In this document: piece after piece, positions 21,537 to 32,157 of the stretch
Position numbering within the stretch: position 1 is the first letter of the stretch
Layout: each line of letters opens with the position of its first letter
NCBI GenBank assembly: GCA_018136815.1
Contig: CM030938.1
Location: 2,020,202-2,084,201, forward strand
DNA length: 64,000 nucleotides
Source of the DNA: Isochrysis galbana
Taxonomy: Eukaryota > Haptophyta > Isochrysidales > Isochrysidaceae
Direction: 5' to 3'
The notes under the pieces: model-generated
Told to the model about the DNA's origin: nothing
What the model saw: the letters and a program-made list of their open reading frames with translations, nothing else
Database searches by the model: none
Position numbers and translations under genes: made by a program

Positions 21537-21926
21537 ATGGAGCGCGCGCCGACGCGCCGACCGCTCCCACCTCCCAGCCCCCCCGCCGCCACGACGCCCC
21601 ACCGGGGCCGCCCCAAGCCGCCGGAGCCGAAGCGCTCGCAGGCTGCCCCCCTGACCGACAGCGATGTGGACATGATCCTCCCGCCCTCGCCTCCTCAGCA
21701 GCCACACAAGCAGGGAACAGGCAGAGTCCTGTTCCCTGCAGACCAACAGAGCCAGCCTTTGGCCCTGCCGCCCGCCTCTTCCTCCATGCCACCACAACAA
21801 GGACTCCCCATGGTGGGTGGCAGCCTTGCTGCCACCCCCATGGTGGCAACTCCTACCTTCAGTGCACCCCTCGGGGGCGGGCACTTGACTCAACAATCAA
21901 TCATTGGAGCCTTTACGGCTTCCAAC

Positions 21927-21965
<39 letters not shown>

Positions 21966-21998
21966 TGTGTGTCTGTGTGTGTGCGTGTGTGTGTGTAA
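21537..21998 (+). pseudogene. Retroelement ORF1-like N-terminal fragment
   Basis: An ATG at 21537 opens MERAPTRRPLPPPSPP..., a Pro/Ser/Gln-rich, low-complexity protein. Its start ATGGAGCGCGC is the same as in the 684-codon element ORF at 44334 and the split one at 59836. It runs into a (GCGT)n/(GT)n microsatellite (about 21925-21997) and stops there, so the rest of the element is missing. Confidence 0.55.
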
Positions 21999-22401
21999 AA
22001 GCCGGTGATGTGCCTTCATATTCTTATGCCGAGCACATGAACAGCCAAATCGACAAAAGTGGGGACAAGCCGTGGTCGTGGTGCAAATGCCACCATTCGT
22101 AGTTGACAAACATAAGATGGCCCGTACTGTTGGCGCGCGATGCCTTGCGCTTTGCGCGCCCGAAACTTGAAAATCCCGCAGCTATCCCCAGCTTCCAGTT
22201 CATTGGCATTGGATTATCGGATGAGCAGCTCAGAATCTTTCGTCGCTGGGGCGGTGCTTGGACTTAACATTCCCGTCTATCACACACATCGCCCTATGTT
22301 AGCTGAACAAGCGTGGTCACCACAGTCACTATTGACAGCCCCTAGGCCCTAGCTGGGCACTCTTCTGTGGGCCTTCATCCTTGACGCCGGGCTAAGATAC
22401 T
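21999..22401. other. Intergenic, 3' flank of the peroxidase gene
   Basis: Nothing recognisable apart from the end of the GT microsatellite. Confidence 0.5.
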
Positions 22402-24351
22402 CTAGGCGCACAGATTCCACCAAGGACGACCGGGCGGCATCGATTGCGGAGGCGACGGCACCAGCGTGGGCTGTTCCGGCGGAGGTGGTAGAGGAGCTGA
22501 GGACCGAGGCGGCGACGGCGGCATTGTCAGTGACTCAGGCCCCTTTTGCATCGGAAGCACATCGCCCCAAACTGTTCCCCATGGCATTAAAATCCCACTG
22601 ACGCAATCATTACTCGGTGACCAGAAGCATCCATTGCTCTCGCACGTGGATTGCGATATCTCCGCGCCGCAGTCGAACCCATTCGATGGGGTCGGGGCGG
22701 CATCGCGCATGAAGTGCAGCGAATTCTCGAAGCCATTGGTGGTAGCGTACCACCATGCCTCAATGAAACCGTAAAGGAAGGCGAGCTCGTTCTTGGCAAA
22801 TTTCTCGATGGTCTGGAATGCGGGGCCTCTTGGGAGATTACCGCCGCCACCTGCACCGCCGCCGCCAGGGCCACCACCACCCTGAAGGCGACGACCAGCG
22901 CCAACGGGACCCCCGCCGCCGCCGGGACCCCCGCCGCCACCTCCAGTGTTGTCACAATCCTGGTTGATTCCAATCGGATTTTCGTTGTTACTGCAACACG
23001 CGTTGCGGCCACGGTCCTGACCTGCATTCAGGGGCGCTCCGCACATGTCCTCGATGCGATTGGTGTCAAAAAGGTTGGCGCTAGCCACACTACCGCGGAT
23101 CCATGCGCAGCAACCATTCGCCGTGTGACTGAACAAGTCATCACCGTCGCGCGTGTACGCAAGACAGATGTCAGTATTGAGCATCATTTCGGTGTGTACG
23201 ACCAGGTCAGCCGTATCGCCGCCCCGGTCTGCGCGTATCCACTGATTCTTAGCCGTATCACCAAAGAGTGCTGTATCAGGACGCCAACCTTTGAAGAGCA
23301 GCGACTTGTAGTAGTCATTGTTGAAGAGTCGGCTCTGAAGGTGATCAGACCACCAGCCAAAATATCCGGAATTCCCTGGCATCGCGCGACCAAGTGTGTG
23401 TGCACCCGAGATGGCAGCCGTAAGGTACCAGCGCCGGTCCATGTTGTCGAACTGGAATGCGGGGCCTTCGTTGCCGGAGTATTCACCTGACGAGTCAACT
23501 CCGACGCAGGTCCCATCTGCGCACCATTGAGAGCGGGCTCCATTGAGTGCTCCTTCGTGTCTCACGAAGACATGGTCAGAAAATACATCCTCGAGTCCGG
23601 GGCAGCCATCTTCCGGGTTGGGCATGAGGCCCGCATTGTTGTTTTCCGGGCAGCTCGATTTCGTCGTCCGTCCATACATGAAGGCAGACTTGAACATGTC
23701 GCTCATCGCCTCCGGGTCGGTGGCACTGTAGGCCATCAGGGCTTCGGCCGCGATGACCGTAAAATCAGCCAAGGACACCCGGTCACAGTACACAGTGTAG
23801 ACATTTGTGAGGCTGACGTCGTCGCCCGCAAGGCAGGCACCAAGACCTCGGTTGTCAGCATCGCTGAAGGCAATACATCCGTCGCTGCCGCCGGTCGTCG
23901 TCTGGCCATGAGAGCGATAGTCCATGAGATCATGACCTGCGAATCTAACGATGCAGCCGATGAAATCCGCGCGAGGACATATGCTGGGTGTGCAGGCCTC
24001 AGACAACTTCTCCATCTCGCTGACGACTGCAAGTGCCACCTCATCGTACAGCTGCTCCGTGAAGGTAGGTGTGGTGAGGACCGGACTGGTAGGGCAGGTC
24101 ATGACGTCAGCAGGGTACTGATGGCCACTCTCAAACACTCCTTCGACAGCTCCGCCGGGGATCGGCTCGCCTGCCAACCATGCTGCGGTGATGAGGCTGA
24201 TATCGACTTGCTGTGCTCGGCGGCTGTGCTGGTTGCTCAGGAGCTTCTGCGGGCAGTCGCCGTCGGTCTGGCGGCTGAAGGGGCACGCGGCGAGTACGTG
24301 ATCGAATCTGACCGCGAGGAAGAGCAGTGCCGCGTGTTGCCAAATGCTCAT
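22402..24351 (-). CDS. Secreted haem peroxidase of the plant/fungal/bacterial superfamily
   Basis: This intronless frame has 649 residues and an ATG start at 24351. Residues 1-21 form a signal peptide (ending HVLAA), and the protein is Cys-rich, so it is secreted or vacuolar. Peroxidase hallmarks follow: the distal helix IVRFAGHD with Arg136 and His140, GGSDGCI at 154-160, VSLADFTVIAAEAL near 192-205, and the proximal helix ISGAHTLGR with His318. The domain is longer than usual between the two haem histidines. After about residue 470 comes a Gly-rich linker (GGGGGPGGGGG), then a Cys-containing segment and a Pro-rich tail. The residue before the distal His is Gly139, where ascorbate peroxidases have Trp and secretory ones Phe. 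The substrate cannot be inferred. The superfamily call is secure; the class is not. Confidence 0.85.
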   Translation of the reverse strand: MSIWQHAALLFLAVRFDHVLAACPFSRQTDGDCPQKLLSNQHSRRAQQVDISLITAAWLAGEPIPGGAVEGVFESGHQYPADVMTCPTSPVLTTPTFTEQLYDEVALAVVSEMEKLSEACTPSICPRADFIGCIVRFAGHDLMDYRSHGQTTTGGSDGCIAFSDADNRGLGACLAGDDVSLTNVYTVYCDRVSLADFTVIAAEALMAYSATDPEAMSDMFKSAFMYGRTTKSSCPENNNAGLMPNPEDGCPGLEDVFSDHVFVRHEGALNGARSQWCADGTCVGVDSSGEYSGNEGPAFQFDNMDRRWYLTAAISGAHTLGRAMPGNSGYFGWWSDHLQSRLFNNDYYKSLLFKGWRPDTALFGDTAKNQWIRADRGGDTADLVVHTEMMLNTDICLAYTRDGDDLFSHTANGCCAWIRGSVASANLFDTNRIEDMCGAPLNAGQDRGRNACCSNNENPIGINQDCDNTGGGGGGPGGGGGPVGAGRRLQGGGGPGGGGAGGGGNLPRGPAFQTIEKFAKNELAFLYGFIEAWWYATTNGFENSLHFMRDAAPTPSNGFDCGAEISQSTCESNGCFWSPSNDCVSGILMPWGTVWGDVLPMQKGPESLTMPPSPPRSSAPLPPPPEQPTLVPSPPQSMPPGRPWWNLCA

Positions 24352-24354
24352 TAG

Positions 24355-24960
24355 GGCTGGGGGGCTTGGACGGGTATTGCTGTGTGGCAGTCTTTCTCTT
24401 CCGTCGTGCAGAACGGGAAGGCGAGGAGAGGGTGGGTGGGGGCGGGGAGAAGAGCAGGAAGAGAAGAGCAGGAGAGCAGAAGATCCCGACGAGGAGAGAG
24501 AGGCTTCTTCAACGACCAGTTTAGGGAGAATGATGGAGGAGATTGATTTGTCCGGGGTGGTGGGGGACGGGATGGGGAGGAGAGATGATTGAAGTACGAG
24601 AGACGAGAAGAGGGGGGAAGGGAGGAGGAGGAGGAGCAGAGGGAGAGGGGGGTCGGCCGTGGGAGATAGGGAAGAAGACAGGGAGAGAGAGGGAGTAGGA
24701 AAGAAAGAGAGAGAAGCAGAGAGCAGGGGGGGACTCGTAGAGTGCGGAGTGGAAGAGAGTAGTGTTCTTATAGAGAGCTCCTCCCCGTTTGGTCGTGGTG
24801 GTCTTCTCGCCGAGAGATCGATAGTGCAAACTCACCGGCGGAGAGAAGAGTGCGATGAAAGGGGAGGAAAGGTTGGGGGGGGGTCTCTCTCGTGGGAAGG
24901 GAAACCGTTGAGCGGCTTTTCCCACTAAACGGGCGCTGCTCTCAGCGCCGACGGTTAGTG
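24355..24960 (-). promoter_or_regulatory. CT-rich upstream region of the peroxidase gene
   Basis: On the minus strand the 500 bp before the ATG are strongly C/T-biased (CTTCTCCC, TCTCTCCCTC). A C-run follows at 24977-24994 on the plus strand. This agrees with the tracts before other genes in the window. Confidence 0.4.
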
Positions 24961-25196
24961 CGGACACTCGTGTCCCCCCCCCCCCCCCCCCCTCTGCCTT
25001 GCTCCTGTGTGAATCAAGGAGGCAGAGAGAGAGAAGAGGGAAGAAGCGCTCGCAAGAACTGGGCCGCCGCGCCCATCCCGCGCGGGCGGCCGTCCGGACG
25101 CGTCCGCCGAAAGTCGTTTGTCCTGCTGATTGACAGCATCAGAGCCTTTTGGAACGACCCAACGCCTTGTGCGCTCGAGCTCTCAAGCTGTACCTA

Positions 25197-25255
25197 TCTC
25201 TTTACTGCTGGAGCACACAAAGGCCAAGCTCGCAAATGGCTGCTTCCACCCGCCG
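25197..25255 (+). repeat. Solo piggyBac/MITE-type end
   Basis: CTCTTTACTGCTGGAGC...CGCAAATGGCTGCTTC matches the MITE end at 12866 and the piggyBac end at 37706, and is preceded by CTAT. No partner end is seen, so it is a remnant. Confidence 0.55.
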
Positions 25256-25293
25256 CATTTTGTGCCACCACTCGTGACTACGACTACCTCCCT

Positions 25294-25484
25294 TAGATGG
25301 GAAATGCGTATTTACCGTATTTGGCCGGAGGCCAAAGCGGCCAAATACATATGTATTTTTGGCTGTATTTGAAGCGCGTCATGGGTTGTAGGCCTCGAGT
25401 GTATTTGTATTTGCAGTATTTGGCCTCACGTATTTGTATTTGGCCGCCCGTATTTGCACGCCCCAGCATCGTATTTCCCATCTA
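25294..25484. mobile_element. TATTTGGC-rich palindromic MITE, intact copy
   Basis: The ends are TAGATGGGAAATGCGTATTT and, inverted, CGTATTTCCCATCTA. The outer TA on both sides could be a TA target duplication. The interior is built of alternating TATTTGGCC and GGCCAAATA blocks, so the whole element is nearly self-complementary. A partial copy lies at 17255-17463. Confidence 0.75.
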
Positions 25485-25762
25485 GGCTACCTCCCCCAGG
25501 GTCGGGGTGATTGAGTTGAGCGCTCAGCACATGCCAAAGAACGCATGCTTGAGGACGACTGACATGCGCCTCGTCGCCCGGGTGGGCGTTAGGTGCCTGA
25601 GAGCGTAGGAACGCGAGGCACTTCCCCCTAGCTATGACCCCTGCTCTAAGAGTAAGTTGATTGTAGTCCCAAATGAGGCTAGCTTGGCAACACAATGAAT
25701 GGGCGCACGCGGAGCCGCAACATTCATACTACTAGACATGAACATAAATCGACGCTCACAGC

Positions 25763-28700
25763 TCAGGCTCCAAGGTTCGGATCCCCCTTGTTCAATTCGC
25801 CATCCTCTGCCGCCGGCAATATACAAGGGCAGACGCCCTCGGGAACGCCTGCATCTTCGCAGCTGCGATCCGCCGGCACGGATTCAAGAATGCTCTTGGG
25901 ACGCAGACGCATTCCAGCAGAAGACCAATCGGGGAGGTCGGGTCGTGCGGGATAAGTGAGGAGCTGCAATAGAGTGGCATGCAAGTCGAACGGCGAAATA
26001 AGCCGTTTCCGATTCGCTTCAAGTGCAGTTGCCACTTGAGGATAAGTGCGTAGAACAGCATTGGGCACGAGCGCGAACAGGAGAGGCATGGCGTGCTCCA
26101 AAGGCCCGGCAGCGCTACCGTCGTAGTAAGTTCCATAGTGGATCCCGTGGTCCGAAAGGAGGAGGATGACAGTGCTCTCGGACCGGCCAGCCGCCCGCAG
26201 CCTCATGAGGTGAGACGCGAGAGGTGCGTCGAGCGAGCCCATAGACCGAAACGAAGGCTCGTGGCCCTCTAGGTACACAGTCCAAGAGAGACTGCGCACG
26301 CGCCCCCCATAATTGGTCAGAAAGGCGTGTTCGTACTCCATGAGCGGCTCGTGTGCTGGCACTCCTCCAAGGCATCGTGAAATGGGGCGGAAGTAGAGCT
26401 TATCGACGTCATAATCTGGATGACACCACGGCGCCATCATATGGTGGTCGGTGGGCGGCTGGTGTGTATTGAACGGATAGACTTCTTCCATCACGCCCCA
26501 GTCGCACATGTTGGTTCCAAAGAAGGTCGCGTATCCAGCCTTTTTGTACGCGTCAAATATCCACCTGCAACAAGCACCAAAGTGGAAAGCAGTCATGAGC
26601 CAAGGAGGAAGGACTTCGACAGTACCTGTGCGAACCATTCTGGCGCCCGATTCCGATGCAGACCAAGGCGTGGAGGGCCGCATCCCACCTGTGGCACTTG
26701 TGGTCAGCAGGTGCGCGGATCTCAGGGAATCCTGGCACAATACAATCGAGTGCGATCCCGTCGTGGTCGCGCGCATACTCTAGCGACGTATAACCAGAAA
26801 GCAACGGGAATTGATTACGGGGAGAGTTGGAGCCGACAACCACGAAGCGTTCGAACTCAAATGCCCGCCAGCCATACGATTTTGCTCCATCACCTTGAAA
26901 ATCGTCCGGATCCTTGCGGATGCTAGGCGTCGAGTTGGCGACCACGTCGCTTGCGGACGACGCACCTCCATCCCATGACTGCAGTAAGGACCATGTGATG
27001 GGCATGCCCTCTTTGAATCTAGCGGCGGAAATCGAATCGAGTATGATAACCATCACATCCAATCCGAAGCCGCCGCCCCCCCTGCGCTTCTTCGCCGCAT
27101 CCTCCCGATTGTCCTTCGGCTGCGCACTAGCATCTTTGAATGCATCCGCATTGGTGCTCATCGACAGTATGTTGCCGGTGTCGTCGCGATCGCGATCGCG
27201 ATCTTCTACTTGGGATGCGACAGGGATCATGGTAGATCTGAACGTAGTGTTGGCGAACGGGCCCTGGACCCGGGCCAAAGTTGAGAGTCCACGAGTCGTA
27301 GAAGCGCCGATGGCCGCTGCTCGCTGTAACACCTTTTCCGACGGGACGTGCCGGACAAGAGGTTGCAATACCCACCCGTGTGATAGTAGCGGGCAGCTGC
27401 GTCGAAGAACTGCAGCATTTGACAATTTGCCTTCGCGGCCAACTCGCTCACAGGCAGCGGTGGAGATGTCTGAAAACCGGCAATAGGCGGCAACGTACCT
27501 ATGCACTCATGGAGGCGAGGGGTGGGGAAGACTAGTGAAAGGCGGAGGACCCCAGAATCATCGTTTGGCGGAGAGTGTTCACACCGAGCTGGGCGAGAAA
27601 ATGAAATCGGTCAAGAACCGACGGCAGGCAGGGTTGAGGGTAGCACTCACTCAACATGTCGCGGGAGACGGACCGGCCGTCCGTTGTACTTGTGTAATTT
27701 GGGGCTGAGGCCAAGCGAGTAGAATGGCATCCGCCATGCGGGGCAGTCTAGAGAAAGTAGTGCAGAATCGGGATGGGAGGCGTTGATCAGACGGGCGAAC
27801 CGGGGTGCATCGCATCCAATCTGGTCGGAAGCCGCTCGCGCAGCTGCGAGGAGACTTTGATCGGCCTCCACGCGGGGGAGCTCGCAGCTAGGCCGTTTGT
27901 CCTTTTCGAGTGACCAATTTTGTGTCCCGAGCGCAGGAGGTTGCCGGACGCGCCGTTCCGCGCGCTGAAGAGCACAGAAGAAGATACGCTGAAGGACGGC
28001 CACATCCGAGTCATCGGTGACGTTCCTAGCATTGCGCAGAGGGATGAAGGAAGTGTTCGCGCGATTCGATGTGGTAGTGAGATCGGGGTGCAGGTGCACG
28101 GCATCACTGTTGCTACGTAAAAGACCTTTCCGGCGACGCCTTCCGCCCATCGAGTTTCCAGCTCCAACCGTCAGTGTGATCATAGGGCTTCGCTGGGCAG
28201 CTGCCCGGAAACCATTGCGCGGCATGCAGAGCGAAGGAGGAATATGCGCATCTGAGCAGTTCCGGCGAGCATGCAATAGTCTTAGCAATGAAGAGCCACC
28301 AATCTCGACGCGACGACGCGAGACATTCGAGCGTGCGAGCACGAAGCTGCCGTTAACTTTGATTTCCGACATCGTCCGCGCTTGTGACCTAGGATCCCTT
28401 GATTCCATCCTCCGCAATAAGCTCGCGCTCTGCTGTATCTCATCGACGGGAGCGTCCGAGCCCTTACTCTGGGGGATCTCCTCGACGTCCGCGCTATGTT
28501 GCGCTAATCCAGCTTGTGCAATGTGCCGCAACGTCACATGCACATCAACAAGGCTCACAGGCGCCAAAGATTGGCCGTTGGAGCGAAGAGCCGATGCCGC
28601 ATCCGGCGCACCACTATGGCCCACCACGTCTCGAGAAGAACTCAGCACGGCGCTTGAGTTCTTCGGCAGTGCGACCACGAGCAACGGCACCGCTTCGTAA

Positions 28701-30484
28701 GAGAGGCAAGTCGCTCCGCTATCCTTGGAGTCCAACTTGCGCAGTGCCCTACTTGCTCGGCTTTGGCATGCTTTCCCAACACGCCGCGTTACTCTACCAC
28801 GGTCCGATACGAGCACGATGGCTGTGTTGGTTTTAGCACCTACCACGCCCTTGATCAATCGGTTCAGGGCATCATCCACCTCACGTGCCTCTCGTGCCCG
28901 CATCGGCGGCAGTGCTGCTACCGCAAGCTTGGGCAGAGTACCGTAGAGATGCGACTCGGATAGAAAAGCGTGAGTGTAATTGAGCGCGTGCGCCATGGCT
29001 GGTAACTGCCCAACGCAGGCAGACGCACCACGCTTGCCAGTGCGGCGGCCACTGAAGGGCCCCAGACCAGCGAGACGAGCTTTGGCCTTAGAAGTGACAC
29101 CGTTTAGATTCGGCAGATCGCTCACCTCACGTGCACCGCCTGCTTCTCCACCGACTCTAAAGGGCAGGTGTGAGGTGAGCTGAAAATCGAGTCCGCAAAA
29201 CTGCTCGACCGCCACATGATCCGGGCCATCGGGCACGTTTAAGATAGTCCCTGCAGCCCCAATTGCTGGCCCAACCCATTCATTGGCTGCCAGTCTTGCG
29301 GCTGCAGTATTATCGCGTTCATGGGGATAGTTCCTCCTAGTTGTTGGACTACCGTGTTCGGCGCTCGGGCCAATAGGACGACTAGCCATCATCGCACGCC
29401 ACTCATCCAGGCGAGTACTTTGGCGACCTATAGATGCACTTGAGCCACCCGTTGCTGCGGCGGGCTCAGGCTCCTCCATTGAGAGAATGCCAGCAGAGGC
29501 TGCTCCTATTCCGTGGCATGCAGGCTCACTGAATGAGCTCACATACCCGAGTGCTCGGAAGGCCTGCCATAGGCTCTGCCTGCCATGGGCTCCAGGAAAA
29601 AACGCAAAGCTTCTCGGCGCTTCGGCTACGTAATGCGACGGAGTCGGCTGGGATGCAGAGCTGGGTGGCATGCCGGTGAACAGCGCACGCAGCGCGCTCG
29701 ATCCTTTCGTGTCCAGCGCACGGTGGCCTTTGAACGTCACCACGGCATGCGTGCCGACGTTGCTAGTCTCCAGTGCGGAGAGAGCTGCGAGCGTATGGGG
29801 TAGCAGAGCACGTGCTCGGCGAAAGGAGAGACTGCGCAATACGACTACCAGCACCGACGTCCGGTCTGAGCCCTCCGTCGCATCGAGTTGCTCACAACGC
29901 GGTACGTCACAAAGCTCAAAGCGGCGTGTTGGGTCGTTTGTGTAACACCACGGCGCTGGCTCGTGATCCGGGTTACGGCAGTGGTTGGCCGGAAATCCTG
30001 CTGACGCCCACCGGTGCTCATGTGGGAACGACGACGCCCACTCTTGGCACGTCCGACCGCTGCGCGTCACCGAGACATCCCCTTTGTAGTCGGAGCCGTC
30101 TCCTGTGAAGCAGCCTGCTGCAGCGGTAGGCGGCCGGTGTAGCACCGCCGGCGGGCTGAGGTCTGCGTGGATGCGAAGCGCGGCGTCTCGAGCATGGGCA
30201 CGCTCCTGCGGCCGCATCTCCACGTTCTCCACCCTGCCGACCCCCCACACGTCGCAGTAGGCGTGCGCAAACTCTGCGGCCCCGGGCAGCTCCCTCTCGC
30301 CGTGCCAGAGCTGTACCTCCCTACTTGCGGCGCCCAGCGTGTAGCGAGGGTGGCAGAGCGCGCCACCCGCGGGGCCACAGTCTGCATCCGCGCGCAGGTC
30401 CACCTCCCACGACGAGCCGCACTCAAACGAGAGCCCCCCCGAGCCCAAGCGGAAGAAGTGGGTCGACGCGCAGCCGAGAGGCAT
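25763..30484 (-). CDS. Kringle protein with two sulfatase-like (DUF229-type) regions
   Basis: The exons are 30484-27651, 27498-26626 and 26564-25763. The introns are 152 nt (GTGAGT..ATAG) and 61 nt (GTACTG..TGCAG), both phase 2, and the sum is 1502 residues in one frame. The kringle spans C125-C197 with six cysteines (125, 146, 169, 180, 192, 197). Next comes a region shaped like an alkaline-phosphatase-superfamily fold, but with Arg where the metal-binding Asp should be (VVVLRSLSFRRA) and SDRG for SDHG. Exons 2-3 hold a second, canonical version: VMVIILDSISAARF, NSPRNQFPLLSGYTS, FFGTNMCDWG, LLLSDHGIHYGTYY and a closing SPFDLHATLLQLL. That half could be an active hydrolase of sulfate or phosphate esters. 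The N-terminus is uncertain: the frame is open to 30622 without an earlier ATG, and no signal peptide follows the ATG at 30484, so an upstream exon is likely. Confidence 0.8.
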
Positions 30485-30752
30485 CCCATGCGCCGACCCA
30501 CGCACACACACACACGCTCTCACGCGGGAGGGAGGAGAAAAGAGAATACTTAAAAGATTCAATAGGGGGACAAAGAAACATAAGAATCGATGGCTAGTGT
30601 GAAATAGGGGACACCTTCTCACTCACCCCTTTCACTAACAACTCATGTGAAGGTAGGTTATCATCATATTGCTACCGGCCAAAAACCGCTTGAGCCTCTC
30701 AAGCGAGAGACCGAGTGAGCGACCCTTCCCCTGAAAAGACGTGGAGCGCGGC
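30485..30752. promoter_or_regulatory. Divergent intergenic region between kringle and DUF6314-like genes
   Basis: 268 bp separate the two start codons, which are transcribed away from each other. It contains a (CA)n run (30504-30514) and an A-rich patch, so it is a probable shared promoter. It may instead hold the missing first exon of the kringle gene. Confidence 0.4.
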
Positions 30753-31301
30753 ATGCTGGCGCTGCTGGCCGCCTCACTCTCCGTGCTGGGCGTGGATGGG
30801 GCAAGATCGGCAACAGCCCTACGCTCATACTTCCTAGGCGAGTGGCGGCTGAGCAAGACGCTTGAATACAGGAGGGGTGGTATTACTGGGAGCTTCGAGG
30901 GCAATGCTGAATTCGTCTGTCTGCCCGATGCGCCCGAGGGACGCAGCCTAGTGTCATTCATGGAGCAGGGTTGCTTCATCGCCGCCGACGAACGGACGTT
31001 CGAGACACGCAATCGGTTGCTATATGACTTTTCCGACCAACATTTGGTACGAGTCTTCTTTGATGAGTGTGCTTTGCCTGATGACCAGAGAACCACGCGG
31101 GCTGTGCTGGATGGTGCGCGCTATTTCCATTCCATCGACACCAGCTCATCGTCGCTCGATATGGAGGAGCATCCGTGTGGGCCAGACCTGTACCGTGGCA
31201 GTATTGAGCTCTTGGGACCGTTCGAGTTCGAGATCGTATGGCGCATAACCGGCCCACGCAAGGATGGAAAGATTGTGTCGACGTTCCGCAAGTATCCCTA
31301 A
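30753..31301 (+). CDS. DUF6314-like secreted protein
   Basis: The first ATG is at 30753; the open frame begins 12 nt earlier without one. The product has 182 residues. Residues 1-16 are signal-peptide-like (MLALLAASLSVLGVDG). The body resembles the DUF6314 family, a small beta-barrel-type domain of unknown function: FLGEWRLSKTLEY at the start, GSFEGNAEF, a YDF...LVRVFFD strand pair, FHSIDTSSSS, then EEHPCGPDLYRG, and the end VWRITGPRKDGKIVSTF. Members occur in bacteria and algae. It is intronless. No biochemical role can be given. Lipid or pigment binding is sometimes implied by barrel shape, but nothing here shows it. Confidence 0.75.
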   Translation: MLALLAASLSVLGVDGARSATALRSYFLGEWRLSKTLEYRRGGITGSFEGNAEFVCLPDAPEGRSLVSFMEQGCFIAADERTFETRNRLLYDFSDQHLVRVFFDECALPDDQRTTRAVLDGARYFHSIDTSSSSLDMEEHPCGPDLYRGSIELLGPFEFEIVWRITGPRKDGKIVSTFRKYP

Positions 31302-32157
31302 CACATGTTCTATTTGGCATGGATGTAGATGGCGCAGTATGGATCGGCTGAGCTGTGATCCATGCAATTTTTGGACACGCTGGACCAGCGTCAGAAGTCA
31401 TGAGAGTTGGTATCAGATGTGATTAGTACCCGCAGCATGGCAGCAGCAACCCATTCATGTAGATGAGTCGATATGGGGTAGACCGATTTGAGCTTTCCAC
31501 ATTCCTTTTATTGTTGAGGCACCCACCCATTTCATTGTAGACATGCCGTCCTCGTTTTTTTTACATTCAGGCCCTGTTTCATTATAATAAGTTCACCAAA
31601 GTCTCAATGGAAGACCAAGAAGCAAGAAGGGGCGAGCGAGAGGAGGCCGAAATTGTGGGTGTCTCTTTTTCCTTGTGGCTTGTGGCGCCACCCGCGGCCC
31701 TACGCTAACGCCCTACAAAATGGGGTCTGCTGCAAATATAATGTATCGTCCATGTATGTTACAATTCTCAAATTACCGTTTCGACTGCTGATTAATATTA
31801 TAATAATAATGAACTTTACGTAATGTTGTGGACAAGAGGGCAGTGACTATGATAGGGCGGTCAAACAGAGATTTTTACTGTTTACTTTTTATTATATTAC
31901 GTAGTATTAGCTAATAGTATTAGGGGCATGAGTAAAGAAGTGACCATCTCAAAGTTGAGAAAATTTGAGGATTTTTTTCAGCAGAAAGTTTCCCATACAC
32001 CCAACAAGCACGTTTCCGGAACCCATTGATTGGGACCCCTAGATGCTAGATGCTCCGTTAGGTTTCAGGTCGCCAGGTTTTGGTTTTGGTTTTGGTTTTG
32101 GCTCCCTTAATTGGTCCTTAGTCCTTAGTTCTTAGTATGCTATCAGGTCCTATACTC
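31302..32157. other. Intergenic, A/T-rich, with (TTTTGG)n
   Basis: This is the lowest-GC part of the window. The run (TTTTGG)n at 32077-32101 is the only repeat noted. No gene. Confidence 0.55.

Noticed and set aside
21925..21997. Cys/Val/Arg repeat protein (CVRACVRAC)
   Set aside because: It is translation of a (GCGT)n/(GT)n microsatellite.
22651..24354. Two long plus-strand frames (22651-23490 and 23527-24354)
   Set aside because: They are shadow frames antisense to the peroxidase, which has a signal peptide and haem-site motifs on the minus strand.
30485..30622. 46-codon N-terminal extension of the kringle protein with a hydrophobic, signal-like stretch
   Set aside because: The frame begins without an ATG (GTG). 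The hydrophobic stretch is tempting, but no start codon supports it in a single exon. An upstream exon remains possible.
30741..30752. Start of the DUF6314-like gene at 30741
   Set aside because: That codon is GTG. In a eukaryotic nuclear gene the ATG 12 nt later is the reasonable start, and it begins a clean signal peptide.
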